Below, piece after piece: positions 53,849 through 63,816 of a DNA stretch of 64,000 nucleotides; the first letter of the stretch is position 1, and every line of letters begins with the position of its first letter. The translations under genes were made by a program, and so were the position numbers. The DNA comes from Micromonospora sp. M71_S20 (GTDB taxonomy: Bacteria; Actinomycetota; Actinomycetes; Mycobacteriales; Micromonosporaceae), in the NCBI RefSeq assembly GCF_003664255.1, contig NZ_RCCV01000001.1, positions 806,001 through 870,000 of the forward strand, read 5' to 3'. A model generated the notes under the pieces. It saw only the letters and a program-made list of their open reading frames with translations, was not told where the DNA came from and did no database searches.

Positions 53849-55432
53849 TCAGCTGGCCGCGTCGGCCGCCGGGGCGGGGGTCTGCTGCTCGCCGGCCCGG
53901 TGCGCCCGGACCTTGTGGCCGACGCTGGTCAGGCAGCGGCCGCTGGGCAGGTCGAACTTCCAGCCGTGCAGCTGGCAGGTGAGCTGGTCGCCGTCGACGA
54001 TGCCGAACCGGGTCAGGTCGGCCTTCAGGTGCGGGCAGCGCCGCTGCACCACCCAGTCGCCGAGGGTGATGTCCTCGGCGTCGCTGGTCCGCTCGTGCTC
54101 GTCGTACCAGCCCTCGGCGTACTGGAGGCGCTCCGTGGAGAGGCACTTGAAGAAGGCGTAGACGAACTCGTTGTACTGGCCGATCCGGGCCGCCGAGAAG
54201 CGGCAGGAGAGGAAGAGGGAGTTGACCCAGTCCACCTCGCCGATGTGCAGCAGGTGCTCGATCAGCGCCCGCTCGGTACGGAACCGGTAGCGGACCTTCT
54301 CGTCGGCGTACGGCCGGACCTGCTTGCCGGGGAAGTCCACCACGATGGATTCGACGCTCTCGCCGTCGTAGCCCACCAGGTCGAAGCGGACCGGGCCGCC
54401 GACCCCCTTGGCCAGGTAGATCGACTCCTCCAGCAGGGGCTCGACGCGGCGCTGCATCTCCTTGAGCACGTCCACCTCGGGGTGCCGCCAGGAGGCCTTC
54501 TCGGCCTCGATGACGGGCCGCTTGCGCTCGCGCATCTCCTCCAGGTGGGCGACCTTGTTCGCGAAGAACTCCTCCACCGGCACCGGGTGGCTGGTCTCGC
54601 AGCTCTCCGTGGTGACCTCGGCGACGCTGCCCGGGAGCAGCACGACGCCGTTGGTGCCGCCGACCTTGGCGTACTCGCTCAGGAAGACCGACTGGTCGGG
54701 GAAGATGTTGCCCTCGTCGCCGTGGATGTCGTTGAACTGCCACAGCTCGTCGTCGAGGAAGCAGGGCGGCCCGGCGATCGGGAAGACGTGGTCGGCCTTC
54801 AGGTCGTCGATGTAGCGCCAGGTGCGGTCGAACTGCCGGTCCCGCTTCTGCTTGCCGAACGCCGTCTTCGCCGCCTGCGGCAGCTCGTAGACCATCGGGT
54901 ACCAGATCGCGCCGGAGAACTGGAGCATGTGCGCGTGCACGTGGCCCAGCTCGGCGAAGACGCTCAGGTCGGTCGGGCGGGCGTCGTTCTGGTTGAGCAG
55001 CCGGACCCCGTCGTACTCCACCCACAGCGAGGAGTCGCCGATCGGGCCGTCGGTCGGGCTGGTCAGCGCCTGGATCATGATCTTCAGGCCGCCGTCCAGC
55101 TCCACGACCTGCTCGTTCGGCGCCTTCAGGAACTTGGTGAAGCCCAGCTCCCGCAGCTCGTCCTCCATCTCGGAGGTGGGGAACGCGGGCAGCAGCACGG
55201 TGGCCGACTTCGACACGAAGCGCTTCAGGTGCGCCGCGTCGAAGTGGTCCCGGTGCAGGTGGGAGACGTAGAGGTAGTCGACGTCGCCGAGCGCCTCCCA
55301 GTCGAGCAGGGAGTTGTCCGGAAACGGGAACCACGAGGCGAAATAGGCCGGATTGACCCACGGGTCGCACAGGATGCTGCCCGCGGCCGTGTCGATCCGC
55401 ATGCTGGCGTGCCCCGTACCGGTCACTCGCAC
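53849..55432 (-). CDS. Metallo-beta-lactamase fold protein fused to a C-terminal Rieske domain
   Basis: The 527-residue protein begins with an MBL-fold domain: VTGTGHASMRIDTAAGSILC, DYLYVSHLHRDHFDAAHLK near residues 53-71 (HxHxDH metal motif), and further His/Asp ligands including LNQNDARP. The C-terminal region (~425-510) is a Rieske domain with RRCPHLKADL and CQLHGWKFDL, giving C-x-H ... C-x2-H for a [2Fe-2S] cluster. The same two folds occur in CMP-N-acetylneuraminate hydroxylase, though in the other order. The substrate is unknown. GTG 55432 follows GGGGGAAC. Confidence 0.88.
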   Translation of the reverse strand: MRVTGTGHASMRIDTAAGSILCDPWVNPAYFASWFPFPDNSLLDWEALGDVDYLYVSHLHRDHFDAAHLKRFVSKSATVLLPAFPTSEMEDELRELGFTKFLKAPNEQVVELDGGLKIMIQALTSPTDGPIGDSSLWVEYDGVRLLNQNDARPTDLSVFAELGHVHAHMLQFSGAIWYPMVYELPQAAKTAFGKQKRDRQFDRTWRYIDDLKADHVFPIAGPPCFLDDELWQFNDIHGDEGNIFPDQSVFLSEYAKVGGTNGVVLLPGSVAEVTTESCETSHPVPVEEFFANKVAHLEEMRERKRPVIEAEKASWRHPEVDVLKEMQRRVEPLLEESIYLAKGVGGPVRFDLVGYDGESVESIVVDFPGKQVRPYADEKVRYRFRTERALIEHLLHIGEVDWVNSLFLSCRFSAARIGQYNEFVYAFFKCLSTERLQYAEGWYDEHERTSDAEDITLGDWVVQRRCPHLKADLTRFGIVDGDQLTCQLHGWKFDLPSGRCLTSVGHKVRAHRAGEQQTPAPAADAAS

Positions 55433-55704
55433 CGCAGTTCCCCCTCAAAACGACAAACAAGGTGTACGCCAGAAACGCTACCGGAGGGAGTCTGGCGACC
55501 TACCCGCGACGCCGGTAGTGCCGATGCGCCCGGGTGGGGCCGGGCCCTTGGTCCCGACCTGCCGGCCCGCGTACGTCCACCGGTCCGACGCCCACCTCGC
55601 CCGGTCGGATCGTGCGGTCCGCCCCATCGGTCGGACCCAGCGCCGGGCCCGGCACGGGGCGTGCCAGACTAACCGGAGATCCGATCGCGAGGGAAGGACC
55701 GACA

Positions 55705-55926
55705 GTGGCAGGAAGCGAGCCGGTAACGTCGCCAGACCAGCACAAGCCCGGGCACCGCAAGTCCGGGCGGATCGGCGCGGTGGTCTCCGCGCTGGCCCTG
55801 CTGGCGATGCTCTGCGGCAACCACGAGGGCAGGGTCGAGAACATCTGGCTGATCGGCCTGGCCGTGCTGCTGCTGCTCATCGTCATCGGCGACACCGTGC
55901 TGCGGCGCAACGGCCTGCGGTCCTGA
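55705..55926 (+). CDS. DUF2631 small membrane protein
   Basis: The 73-residue protein has a hydrophilic N-terminus, a helix near 26-38, GNHEGRVENIWLIGLAVLLL near 40-59 and a basic C-terminal tail. This GNHxGxVE(N/D)xxLIG block matches DUF2631, a small actinobacterial family with two helices that often lies near dxr/rlmN. The GTG at 55705 follows GGGAAGGA at 7 bases. Function is unknown. It converges on the DivIVA-like gene over a strong terminator. Confidence 0.82.
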   Translation: MAGSEPVTSPDQHKPGHRKSGRIGAVVSALALLAMLCGNHEGRVENIWLIGLAVLLLLIVIGDTVLRRNGLRS

Positions 55927-55981
55927 CCGCACCCGCGTCAGCCGGCGTCGCACCGGTCCGCGCGCCGGAGGCCACACGCAC

Positions 55982-56014
55982 GAGGGCCCGCCCCCGACCG
56001 GGGAGCGGGCCCTC
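55982..56014. terminator. Bidirectional terminator between DUF2631 and the DivIVA-like gene
   Basis: GAGGGCCCGC (55982-55991) and GCGGGCCCTC (56005-56014) form a 10-bp stem, and the inner CCCC-GA-CGGGG adds pairing. The gap between the two converging genes is 100 bases. Confidence 0.75.
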
Positions 56015-56026
56015 GCCGTACGCGGA

Positions 56027-57409
56027 TCAGCGGCCGAACAGGATGTCCTGCACGTCCTTGAGCGCGGCGTCGACCTCGGCCTCGAAGTAGCCGCCGGGCA
56101 CCAGCCCGAAGCGCAGGGTGTCCAGTTCCTTCGGGTTCACCGGCATCGGGTTGCGCCCCTGCATGCCGCCCAGCAGCGTGTCGAAGAACCGGTCGACCTG
56201 GTCGGGGTCGTACCCGCTGCCGAACCGGCGCACCTGGAAGCTGCGCCGGATCTGGTCGACGCGGTAGAGGTCGCTGCCGGGCGGGCCGGCCATCGGCGGG
56301 CCCGCCATCGGCGGCGGGCCACCGACGGGTGGGCCACCCCCGGGTGGGCCACCGACCGGCGGACCACCGACCGGCGGGCCGGCGTGCGGTGGGCCGCCGA
56401 AGCCCGGCTGCGGAGGCGGCCCGGCCGGGCCCCGGCCCCGCAGTTCACGCAGGTCCCGCTCGGGCATCCGGATCTCGGCGGTCATGTCGGCGCGAGCACG
56501 CCGGCCGGCCTCGAACCCGTCGAAACGCGGCTCGTCGCCGTAGCCACCGGGGCCGTCGCCGTAGTTGCCGGGGCCGTCGCCGTAGCCGCCCGGACGGTCG
56601 CCGTAGTTACCCGGGCCGTCGGCGTAGCCGCCGCCCGGACCGTCGGCGTAGCCACCACCCGGCGCGTCGGCGTACTTGCCGGGACCGTCGCCGTAGCCGC
56701 CGCCCGGACCGTCGGCGTACTTGCCCGGACCGTCGCCGTAGCCGCCGGGGCGGTCGCCGTAGTTGCCGGGGCCGTCGCCGTAGCCGCTGGGGCCGGCGGG
56801 CAGGCCGCGCGGCGGCGGGGCGCCGTGGCCCATCGGGGCGCCCGGTCCCATCGGGCCGGGGCCGCCGGGGCCGCGCGGCGGCTCGTAGCCGCCCCGGGGG
56901 GCGTCGTACCCACCGGCGAAGGCGCCGGTGGGCTCGTCGTAGCGGCCGTAGCGGTCGCCGGGCGGACCGGCCTGGGCCGGCATCGGTCGGGGCGGCATCG
57001 GCTGCGGGACCGGCGACATGCCGCGGTCGTCGCGCACGGGCGGGCCCATCCGGTCCGGGGGACCCATCCGGTCTGGCGGACCCATGCGGTCGGGCGGGCC
57101 GAGGCGGTCCGGCGGGCCCAGGCGATCGGCGTCGCGGGGGTCGCCGCCGCGGCCGCCGGCGCCACCGCGCTCCTCCAGCTCGGCCAGCTGCCGCTCGACC
57201 CGGTCGAGGTGCAGGTCGACCTGCCACTCGTCGTAGCCGTTGAAGCGGACCCGGAAGACGACGTCGTGGACCTCCTGGGAGGCGACGGGGGCACCCACCG
57301 GCCGGCCGTCGAGCGTCGCCTCGACCCGGTCCAGGAAGGCGTCGACCTCGTCGACCTTGTATCCCCGGCGGAGCGCCTTACGCCGGAAACGCTGACCCTG
57401 ACTCGCCAC
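56027..57409 (-). CDS. DivIVA-domain protein with Gly/Pro-rich repeat region
   Basis: The 460-residue protein has an N-terminal DivIVA-like motif, RFRRKALRRGYKVDEVDAFL (residues ~7-26), and a similar C-terminal one, IRRSFQVRRFGSGYDPDQVD then RFFDTLLGGM. Between them are a GPPDR(M/L) hexapeptide repeat, a YGDGPG-type repeat (56540-56790), and a GGPPVGGPP stretch. DivIVA proteins bind curved membrane and guide polar growth. This one lacks a long coiled coil, so it may be a divergent relative. It lies 31 bases downstream of rlmN's stop side, in the same direction as the rpsB-cdsA block. Confidence 0.72.
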   Translation of the reverse strand: MASQGQRFRRKALRRGYKVDEVDAFLDRVEATLDGRPVGAPVASQEVHDVVFRVRFNGYDEWQVDLHLDRVERQLAELEERGGAGGRGGDPRDADRLGPPDRLGPPDRMGPPDRMGPPDRMGPPVRDDRGMSPVPQPMPPRPMPAQAGPPGDRYGRYDEPTGAFAGGYDAPRGGYEPPRGPGGPGPMGPGAPMGHGAPPPRGLPAGPSGYGDGPGNYGDRPGGYGDGPGKYADGPGGGYGDGPGKYADAPGGGYADGPGGGYADGPGNYGDRPGGYGDGPGNYGDGPGGYGDEPRFDGFEAGRRARADMTAEIRMPERDLRELRGRGPAGPPPQPGFGGPPHAGPPVGGPPVGGPPGGGPPVGGPPPMAGPPMAGPPGSDLYRVDQIRRSFQVRRFGSGYDPDQVDRFFDTLLGGMQGRNPMPVNPKELDTLRFGLVPGGYFEAEVDAALKDVQDILFGR

Positions 57410-57440
57410 TATGTCTCCTGGTCTCGTTCGCTACGCCCGG

Positions 57441-58592
57441 TCACGCCTTCTCCCCGGCCCGGTCGGTGTCGGTGTCCATGTCCTCGGCGGCGGCGAGCTG
57501 CCCGCACGCTCCGTCGATCTCGCGACCCCGGGTGTCCCGCACGGTCGTCGACACCCCGGCCTCGCGCAACCGCCGGACGAACTCCCGCTCCACCGGCTTG
57601 GGGCTGGCGTCCCAACGGCTGCCCGGAGTCGGGTTGAGGGGGATGAGGTTCACGTGGGTCAGCTTCCCGGCCAGCAGCCGCCCGAGCAGATCGGCTCGCC
57701 ACGGCTGGTCGTTCACGTCTCTGATCATCGCGTACTCGATCGACACGCGACGCCCCGTGCGGGCCGCGTAGTCCCACGCCGCGTCCAGCACCTCGGACAC
57801 CTTCCAGCGCTGGTTGACCGGCACGAGTTCGTCGCGCAGCTCATCATCGGGGGCGTGCAGCGACAACGCAAGGGTCACCGAGAGGTCTTCGCTGGCCAGT
57901 CGGCGGATGGCCGGGACCAGGCCGACCGTGGAGACCGTGATGTGACGCTGCGACAGCCCGAGCCCCTCGGGCGCCGGGGCGACCAGCCGACGGATCGCCG
58001 CGACCACCCGGGAGTAGTTGGCCAGTGGCTCGCCCATGCCCATGAAGACCACGTGCGACAGGCGCGGCGGAGAACCCGCCACCGCTCCGGAGGCGGCCAC
58101 CCCGGCCAGGTAGACCGCCTGGTCGACGATCTCGGCGGTGGAGAGGTTGCGGGTCAGTCCCGCCTGGCCGGTGGCGCAGAACGGGCAGGCCATGCCGCAG
58201 CCGGCCTGGCTGGAGATGCAGACGGTGACGCGGTCCGGGTAACCCATCAGCACGCTCTCCACCAGCGCGCCGTCGTGCAGCCGCCAGAGCGCCTTGCGGG
58301 TCGCGCCGTCGTCGCAGGCCAGCTCGCGGACCGGGGTGAGCAGCCGGGGCAGGAGCTGGTCGGCGAGCTTCTCCCGGGTGGCAGCCGGCAGGTCGGTCAT
58401 CTGCCCCGGATCACGCACCAGTCGACCGAAGTAGTGGGTGGAGACCTGCTTGGCGCGGAACGCCGGCTCCCCCAGCTCGGCGACCAGGGCCCGGCGGCCG
58501 GCGAGGTCGAGATCGGCGAGGTGACGGGGAGGCATCGCGGGCCGCCGCCCGGGGGCGTCGGGGTCTGCGGGGATCAGGGGCAAGCTCGTCAT
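57441..58592 (-). CDS. rlmN: 23S rRNA (adenine-2503)-C2 methyltransferase
   Basis: RlmN is a radical-SAM enzyme that methylates A2503 of 23S rRNA (and A37 of some tRNAs). The 383-residue protein has the cluster motif [12 protein letters not shown] near residues 131-142, GMGEPLANY near 191, [17 protein letters not shown] near 245-261 and the catalytic C-terminal cysteine in DGACGQLA near 368. The N-terminal cysteine/FRAKQ region is also typical. It sits next to cdsA in the conserved actinobacterial order. Confidence 0.95.
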   Translation of the reverse strand: MTSLPLIPADPDAPGRRPAMPPRHLADLDLAGRRALVAELGEPAFRAKQVSTHYFGRLVRDPGQMTDLPAATREKLADQLLPRLLTPVRELACDDGATRKALWRLHDGALVESVLMGYPDRVTVCISSQAGCGMACPFCATGQAGLTRNLSTAEIVDQAVYLAGVAASGAVAGSPPRLSHVVFMGMGEPLANYSRVVAAIRRLVAPAPEGLGLSQRHITVSTVGLVPAIRRLASEDLSVTLALSLHAPDDELRDELVPVNQRWKVSEVLDAAWDYAARTGRRVSIEYAMIRDVNDQPWRADLLGRLLAGKLTHVNLIPLNPTPGSRWDASPKPVEREFVRRLREAGVSTTVRDTRGREIDGACGQLAAAEDMDTDTDRAGEKA

Positions 58593-58696
58593 GGCGCGTC
58601 CAGTCTGTCACGCCGGACGGCCGACACACCCGTCCGGAGGTGCCGAATCGCCCCCCGCCGCCCGGGCGGGACCACTGACGACGGGTGATTCACGCC

Positions 58697-59893
58697 TCAC
58701 TCCAGCACCGGGACGAAGACCGCCAGGAGCAGGTACGCGGTCGGCAGCGCGAAGAGGATCGAGTCCAACCGGTCCATCAGGCCGCCGTGCCCCGGGAGCA
58801 GGTTGCTCATGTCCTTCACCCCGAGGTCCCGCTTGATCATGGACTCGGCGAGGTCCCCGAGGACGGCGGCGCCGGAGACCGCCAGCCCGAAGAGCGCGCC
58901 CCACCACGGGGCCACGTCGAGGAGCAGCCAGAGCAGCAGGGCGCTGCCCAGCGCCGCGGCGGTGACCGAGCCGGCGAAGCCCTCCCAGGACTTCTTCGGG
59001 CTCACCGAGGGGGCCATCGGATGCTTGCCGAAGCTGACGCCGGCGGCGTACCCGCCGGTGTCGGAGAGGACCACCGCGGCCAGCGTCACCAGCACCCGCA
59101 GGTCGCCGTCCTCTGGCACGGCCGCCAGCAGCGCGGCGAAGCCGCCGAGGAACGGCACGTACACCGCGATGAGGGTGGCGGCGGTCAGGTCACGCTGGAA
59201 GCCGCCCGGCCCGTCGCCGAGCCGCCAGACCATGGTGCCCAGCACCGTCACCAGGAGGCCGAGGCTGAGCGCGTCGGGACCGGAGAACCAGGCCAGCCCG
59301 ACGGTGAGCACCCCGCCGGCGATCAGCGGCACCAGCGGCGGATGCGCGCCGCTGCGGCGTACCGCCCGGGCCATCTCCCACATGCCGACGGCGACCGCCG
59401 CGGCCACCACCACCAGGAAGGCGGTCCGGTAGAAGAACAGCGGCACCACGATCAGGGCGCCGAGGCCCACGCCGACGGCGATGGCCGCGGGCAGGTTGCG
59501 CCCGGCCCGGCTCGGGACGGGCTGCTGGGTCGGGGGCCGGTCGGCACCGGCCCGGCGCCGACCGCGCTGCCGGCGGCCCGGGGGCCGCGCGGGCTCCGGC
59601 TCCGGCTCGACGTCCCGGACCGGTTCGAGCTGGGTGGTCGGGTATTCGGAATCGTCGGGATGGTCGCGGTGGCCGTTCATCGCCGCCGGGTCACCGGCCG
59701 CCGCCACGTCGGCCTGCGGGCGGGAGCGGGCCGGCGCCTCGGCGTACGCGTCGGGGAGCACGGCGGGCCGGCGGTGCCACTGCCCCGGGTCGATCTCGGG
59801 CTCCGGCCAGGGGAGGGCGGGCGCCGGTGCGGGGGCTTCGGGGCGGTCCCAGCCGCGGGGCTCGGCGCTGCCGTGGGGATCGAGGTGGGACAT
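58697..59893 (-). CDS. cdsA: Phosphatidate cytidylyltransferase
   Basis: CdsA makes CDP-diacylglycerol from CTP and phosphatidic acid at the membrane. The 398-residue protein has a hydrophilic, Pro/Arg-rich N-terminal region of ~130 residues, then about eight helices. The signature GDLAESMIKRDLGVKDMSNL with LPGHGGLMDRLDS lies near residues 345-378. The long N-terminus is typical of actinomycete CdsA. The ATG at 59893 was selected; a GTG directly before it is also possible. Confidence 0.94.
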   Translation of the reverse strand: MSHLDPHGSAEPRGWDRPEAPAPAPALPWPEPEIDPGQWHRRPAVLPDAYAEAPARSRPQADVAAAGDPAAMNGHRDHPDDSEYPTTQLEPVRDVEPEPEPARPPGRRQRGRRRAGADRPPTQQPVPSRAGRNLPAAIAVGVGLGALIVVPLFFYRTAFLVVVAAAVAVGMWEMARAVRRSGAHPPLVPLIAGGVLTVGLAWFSGPDALSLGLLVTVLGTMVWRLGDGPGGFQRDLTAATLIAVYVPFLGGFAALLAAVPEDGDLRVLVTLAAVVLSDTGGYAAGVSFGKHPMAPSVSPKKSWEGFAGSVTAAALGSALLLWLLLDVAPWWGALFGLAVSGAAVLGDLAESMIKRDLGVKDMSNLLPGHGGLMDRLDSILFALPTAYLLLAVFVPVLE

Positions 59894-60185
59894 CACGCAC
59901 CGAGCGGGACCGGTACGAGATCCACCAGATGACGCACAACCACAACCATTCCCCTACCCGCGCGACTGTTCCGTCCGGTCGACCCGCCCGACGGCCGGCC
60001 GATCCCCAGCGTTCACCGCAGGGTGGCCGGGAATCCTGCCGAGCCTACTGCACCCACCGATCCCTCACGTCGGACCGGCCCCGTGCCGGCCCTCCTACGA
60101 CGGTGGCACCGGGCCCGCCGCCCGGGATCGGACGATGGAGCGCCGGTGCCACGATGTCGTCGCCGGTGGGGTGCCGGCGTACGGC
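59894..60185. other. Intergenic stretch between frr and cdsA
   Basis: A 292-base gap with no gene seen. It contains moderately AT-rich words (GGTTGTGGTTGTGC on the minus strand) that may belong to a cdsA promoter, but no clear -10/-35 pair. Distance alone suggests that cdsA has its own promoter. Confidence 0.35.
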
Positions 60186-60743
60186 TCACACCTCGAGAAG
60201 CTCGTTCTCCTTGTGCTTGACCAGGTCGTCGACGGCGGCGACGAAGCGCTGGGTCAGGTCGTCGAGTTCCTTCTCGGCGCGGCGGCCGTCGTCCTCGCCG
60301 ACCTCGCCGTCCTTGACGAGCCGGTCCAGCTCTTCCTTGCCCTTGCGGCGGATGTTGCGGATGGCCACCTTGGCCTCCTCACCCTTGTGCCGGGCGACCT
60401 TGATCATCTCTCGGCGGCGCTCCTCGGTCATCTGCGGGAGCAGGATGCGGAGCTGGTTGCCCTCGTTGTTCGGGTTGGCGCCGAGGTCGGAGTCGCGGAT
60501 CGCCTTCTCCATGGCGTTGATCTGCGAGTTGTCGTACGGCTTGATGATGACCATGCGCGGCTCGGGGACCCCGATGGACGCCATCTGGGGCAGCGGGGTG
60601 GGGCTGCCGTAGTAGTCGATGATGATCTTGGAGAACATGGCGGCGTTGGCGCGACCGGTGCGGATCGCGCCGAACTCCTCCTTGGCGTGCTCGATCGCAC
60701 GCTCCATCTTCTCCTCGGCCTCGAGGAGGGTGTCGTCGATCAC
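60186..60743 (-). CDS. frr: Ribosome recycling factor
   Basis: RRF splits post-termination ribosomes together with EF-G. The 185-residue product reads [20 protein letters not shown], then [21 protein letters not shown], the LEU-type [20 protein letters not shown] and a coiled-coil C-terminus with [20 protein letters not shown]. It starts with GTG after GAAGGAGG. The adjacent pyrH-frr-cdsA order is conserved. Confidence 0.97.
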   Translation of the reverse strand: MIDDTLLEAEEKMERAIEHAKEEFGAIRTGRANAAMFSKIIIDYYGSPTPLPQMASIGVPEPRMVIIKPYDNSQINAMEKAIRDSDLGANPNNEGNQLRILLPQMTEERRREMIKVARHKGEEAKVAIRNIRRKGKEELDRLVKDGEVGEDDGRRAEKELDDLTQRFVAAVDDLVKHKENELLEV

Positions 60744-60819
60744 CGGTCTCCTCGCCTCCTTCTGTGCTCGTCGTGGGCTTGTCGTGTCGGAGGGACCGCT
60801 GAGGTCGGGGTCAGACCGC

Positions 60820-61587
60820 TCAGGCGGTGATCAGGGTGCCGATCTTGTCGCCACCCACGGCCCGGATGATGGTGTCGTCGCCCTGCGCGCCGAAGACCAG
60901 CATCGGCAGGCCGTTCTCCATGCACAGGCTGAACGCGGCGGCGTCGGCGACCCGCAGGTTACGCCGCAGCACCTCGGAGAAGGTGATCGAGTCGAACTTG
61001 CTGGCGGTCGGGTCGACCCGCGGGTCGGCGGTGTAGACGCCGTCCACGCCGTTCTTGCTCATCAGCACCACGTCGGCGCGGATCTCCAGGGCCCGCTGGG
61101 CGGCCACGGTGTCGGTGGAGAAGTAGGGCATCCCGGCACCCGCGCCGAAGATCACCACGCGGCCCTTCTCCAGGTGCCGGATGGCGCGCAGCGGGATGTA
61201 GGGCTCGGCGACCTGGGCCATCGTGATCGCGCTCTGCACGCGCGTCTCGATGCCCTCCTTCTCCAGGAAGTCCTGCAACGCGAGGCAGTTCATCACGGTG
61301 CCGAGCATGCCCATGTAGTCGGCCCGGGCCCGGTCCATGCCGCGCTTCTGCAACTCCGCGCCCCGGAAGAAGTTGCCGCCGCCGACCACCACCGAGACCT
61401 GCACGCCGCGGCGGACCACGGTGGCGATCTGCCGGGCGATGGCCTGCACGACGTCCGGGTCCACCCCGATCGCGCCCCCGCCGAACACCTCACCGGAGAG
61501 CTTCAGCACCACCCGGCGGGCCCGACCGGGGGGTGGCGCCGTCGGATCGTCCGCCGCCAGACTCCGGTCACTCACAACCTGCGTCAT
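60820..61587 (-). CDS. pyrH: Uridylate kinase
   Basis: PyrH phosphorylates UMP to UDP. The 255-residue protein has [15 protein letters not shown] near residues 24-38, [14 protein letters not shown] near 66-80, [17 protein letters not shown] near 87-104 and [18 protein letters not shown] near 183-200, the standard amino-acid-kinase fold motifs. A short N-terminal extension of about 20 residues precedes them. A terminator separates it from tsf. Confidence 0.97.
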   Translation of the reverse strand: MTQVVSDRSLAADDPTAPPPGRARRVVLKLSGEVFGGGAIGVDPDVVQAIARQIATVVRRGVQVSVVVGGGNFFRGAELQKRGMDRARADYMGMLGTVMNCLALQDFLEKEGIETRVQSAITMAQVAEPYIPLRAIRHLEKGRVVIFGAGAGMPYFSTDTVAAQRALEIRADVVLMSKNGVDGVYTADPRVDPTASKFDSITFSEVLRRNLRVADAAAFSLCMENGLPMLVFGAQGDDTIIRAVGGDKIGTLITA

Positions 61588-61658
61588 CCGCCCCGCCCTT
61601 CCCCATGCGCACGTCCCGTACGCCCCGTACCGCGAAACTGCCGTAGCCGACCCTATGT

Positions 61659-61706
61659 GACGAGGAGGCCGCGGTGCCTGTCACGTACACCGGCGGCCTC
61701 CTCGTC
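61659..61706 (-). terminator. Terminator hairpin between tsf and pyrH
   Basis: Arms GACGAGGAGGCCGC (61659-61672) and GCGGCCTCCTCGTC (61693-61706) are perfect 14-bp complements, with an inner GGTG/CACC pair in the 20-base loop. The stem lies 42 bases after the tsf stop, implying that pyrH has its own promoter. Confidence 0.8.
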
Positions 61707-61747
61707 GACGTTTCCCTGCCCGCGGCGCGCGGAGCGCCCGGGGCGGC

Positions 61748-62578
61748 TCAGGCCTGGCCGACCTCGAACCGCACGAAGCGGGTGACCTCGATGCCGGCCT
61801 CGGCCAGCAGCTGCTTCACCGACTTCTTGTTGTCGGCGACCGACGCCTGCTCCAGCAGGACGTAGTCCTTGAAGAACGCGTTCACCCGACCCTCGACGAT
61901 CTTCGGCAGGGCCGCCTCGGGCTTGTTCTCCTCGCGGGCGGTCTGCTCGGCGATGCGCCGCTCGGACTCGACGACGTCGGCCGGCACCTCGTCCCGGGTG
62001 AGGTACTTCGGCCGCATGGCGGCGATCTGCATCGCCACGCCCCGGGCGTCCGAGTCGGACGCCTCGTCGCCGGCCGTGCTGGTGTACTGCACCAGCACGC
62101 CGACCGCCGGGGGCAGGTCCTGGCTCTTGCGGTGCAGGTAGACGGCGGTGGTGCCGTCGAGCTTGGCGAAGCGGTTGAGGACGAGCTTCTCGCCGATTTT
62201 GGCGGACTGCTCCTGCACCAGGTCGGCGACGGTCTTGCCGTCCAGCTCGGTGGCGAGCAGCTCCTCGGCGGTGCCGACGCCGCTGCGCTCGCCGTGCTCC
62301 ACCAGCTGCTGGGCCAGCTCGATGAAGGCGTCGGTCTTGGCGACGAAGTCGGTCTCGCAGTTGAGTTCGAGCAGCGCCTTGCCGGAGTGGGCGATCAGAC
62401 CGTTGGCGGCCGTACGGCCGGCCCGCTTGCCGACGTCCTTGGCGCCCTTGACGCGCAGGATCTCGACGGCCTTGTCGAAGTCGCCCTCGGCCTCGGTCAG
62501 CGCCTTCTTGCAGTCCATCATGCCGGCGCCGGTGAGGTCGCGGAGCTTCTTGACGTCCGCGGCGGTGAAGTTGGACAT
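61748..62578 (-). CDS. tsf: Elongation factor Ts
   Basis: EF-Ts is the nucleotide exchange factor for EF-Tu. The 276-residue protein begins with a UBA domain ([19 protein letters not shown]), then [20 protein letters not shown], the [14 protein letters not shown] motif near residues 76-89 and VRFEVGQA at the C-terminus. Length and motifs are normal. It follows rpsB after 136 bases. Confidence 0.97.
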   Translation of the reverse strand: MSNFTAADVKKLRDLTGAGMMDCKKALTEAEGDFDKAVEILRVKGAKDVGKRAGRTAANGLIAHSGKALLELNCETDFVAKTDAFIELAQQLVEHGERSGVGTAEELLATELDGKTVADLVQEQSAKIGEKLVLNRFAKLDGTTAVYLHRKSQDLPPAVGVLVQYTSTAGDEASDSDARGVAMQIAAMRPKYLTRDEVPADVVESERRIAEQTAREENKPEAALPKIVEGRVNAFFKDYVLLEQASVADNKKSVKQLLAEAGIEVTRFVRFEVGQA

Positions 62579-62714
62579 GGCTCTCTCTTCGGTGTTGAGA
62601 CTGCGGGTGGGTTGGTCCTGGTGCCGGTTACCCGGATCCGGGCGCGACGTGCCCGGCGTACCTGCCGCTCCCCCGCCGCCCGGGAGAACGGGCGGCGGGG
62701 AAGCGGCGGTGCGG

Positions 62715-63629
62715 TCACTCCGCGGCGGCGGTCGCCGGCTGCTCGACCGGCTGGGCCTGCTCGGCCTGCGGGGCCTGCTCGGCCTGCGGGGCCTGCTCGG
62801 CCTGGGGAGCCTGCTCGGCCTGCGGGGCCTGCTCGTCGGCCTTCTTCGGCTCCTCGAGCAGCTCGCGCTCCCACTCGGCCAGCGGCTCGTCGGAGGCGAC
62901 GCCCGGCTCCGGCTTCTCGTCGCTGCCACGACGACGGCCGGAACGGGCGATCAGGCCGTCGGCGACGGCGGCGGCCACGACCTTGGTCAGCAGCTCGGCC
63001 GAGCGGATCGCGTCGTCGTTGCCCGGGATCGGGAAGTCGACCTCGTCCGGGTCGCAGTTGGTGTCCAGCACCGCGATCACCGGGATGCCCAGCTTGCGGG
63101 CCTCGTCGACGGCGATGTGCTCCTTCTTGGTGTCGACCACCCAGATCGCGGCCGGGAGCTTCTGCATGTCCCGCAGACCGCCGAGCGTGCGGGTCAGCTT
63201 GATCTTCTCGCGGGAGAGCTGCAGGGTCTCCTTCTTGGTGTAGCCGGCGGCGGTGCCGCTCAGGTCACCCAGAGCCTCCAGCTCCTTCATCCGCTGGAGC
63301 CGCTTGTAGACCGTCTGGAAGTTGGTCAGCATGCCGCCGAGCCAGCGGTGGTTGACGTACGGCTGACCGACCCGGGTCGCCTGCTCGGCGATGGCCTCCT
63401 GGGCCTGCTTCTTGGTGCCGACGAAGAGGATGCTGCCACCCTCGGCGACGGTCCCGCGCACGAACGAGTAGGCCTTCTCGATGTAGTCGAGGGTCTGGCG
63501 CAGGTCGATGATGTAGATACCGTTGCGCTCGGTGAAGATGAAACGCTTCATCTTCGGGTTCCAGCGCCGGGTCTGGTGCCCGAAGTGGACACCGCTCTCC
63601 AGCAGCTGACGCATGGTCACGACGGCCAT
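62715..63629 (-). CDS. rpsB: 30S ribosomal protein S2
   Basis: S2 is a 30S protein needed for S1-type assembly and mRNA docking. The 304-residue protein shows [47 protein letters not shown] and [20 protein letters not shown]. The last ~45 residues are an Ala/Gln/Pro tail made of a six-residue repeat QAPQAE, encoded by an 18-bp tandem repeat at 62756-62840, beyond the normal end of S2. Upstream, a TACACT box and a 40-base hairpin mark a long 5' region. Confidence 0.96.
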   Translation of the reverse strand: MAVVTMRQLLESGVHFGHQTRRWNPKMKRFIFTERNGIYIIDLRQTLDYIEKAYSFVRGTVAEGGSILFVGTKKQAQEAIAEQATRVGQPYVNHRWLGGMLTNFQTVYKRLQRMKELEALGDLSGTAAGYTKKETLQLSREKIKLTRTLGGLRDMQKLPAAIWVVDTKKEHIAVDEARKLGIPVIAVLDTNCDPDEVDFPIPGNDDAIRSAELLTKVVAAAVADGLIARSGRRRGSDEKPEPGVASDEPLAEWERELLEEPKKADEQAPQAEQAPQAEQAPQAEQAPQAEQAQPVEQPATAAAE

Positions 63630-63808
63630 GGTGGGGTACTCCTCGTGGTCCCTGGTTGTCCCGCCCGGCCAGGCGGCCGGGCGTCCTGGCGCCCGGTCGG
63701 CGGCCATGGCGGGCCCGACCAAGATCGGGACCAGGGAGGCCGTCGCCCCACGACGGCTCGTGGAGAGGGCGCGCGAGGTCGACCGCGCGAGGCGGTCGCC
63801 AGTCGACC

Positions 63809-63814
63809 AGTGTA
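63809..63814 (-). promoter_or_regulatory. Candidate rpsB -10 box with long leader
   Basis: TACACT on the minus strand would start transcription near 63802, giving a leader of about 170 bases before the rpsB ATG. No good -35 hexamer is visible because that region falls inside the hairpin 63817-63856. Confidence 0.35.
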
Positions 63815-63816
63815 CG

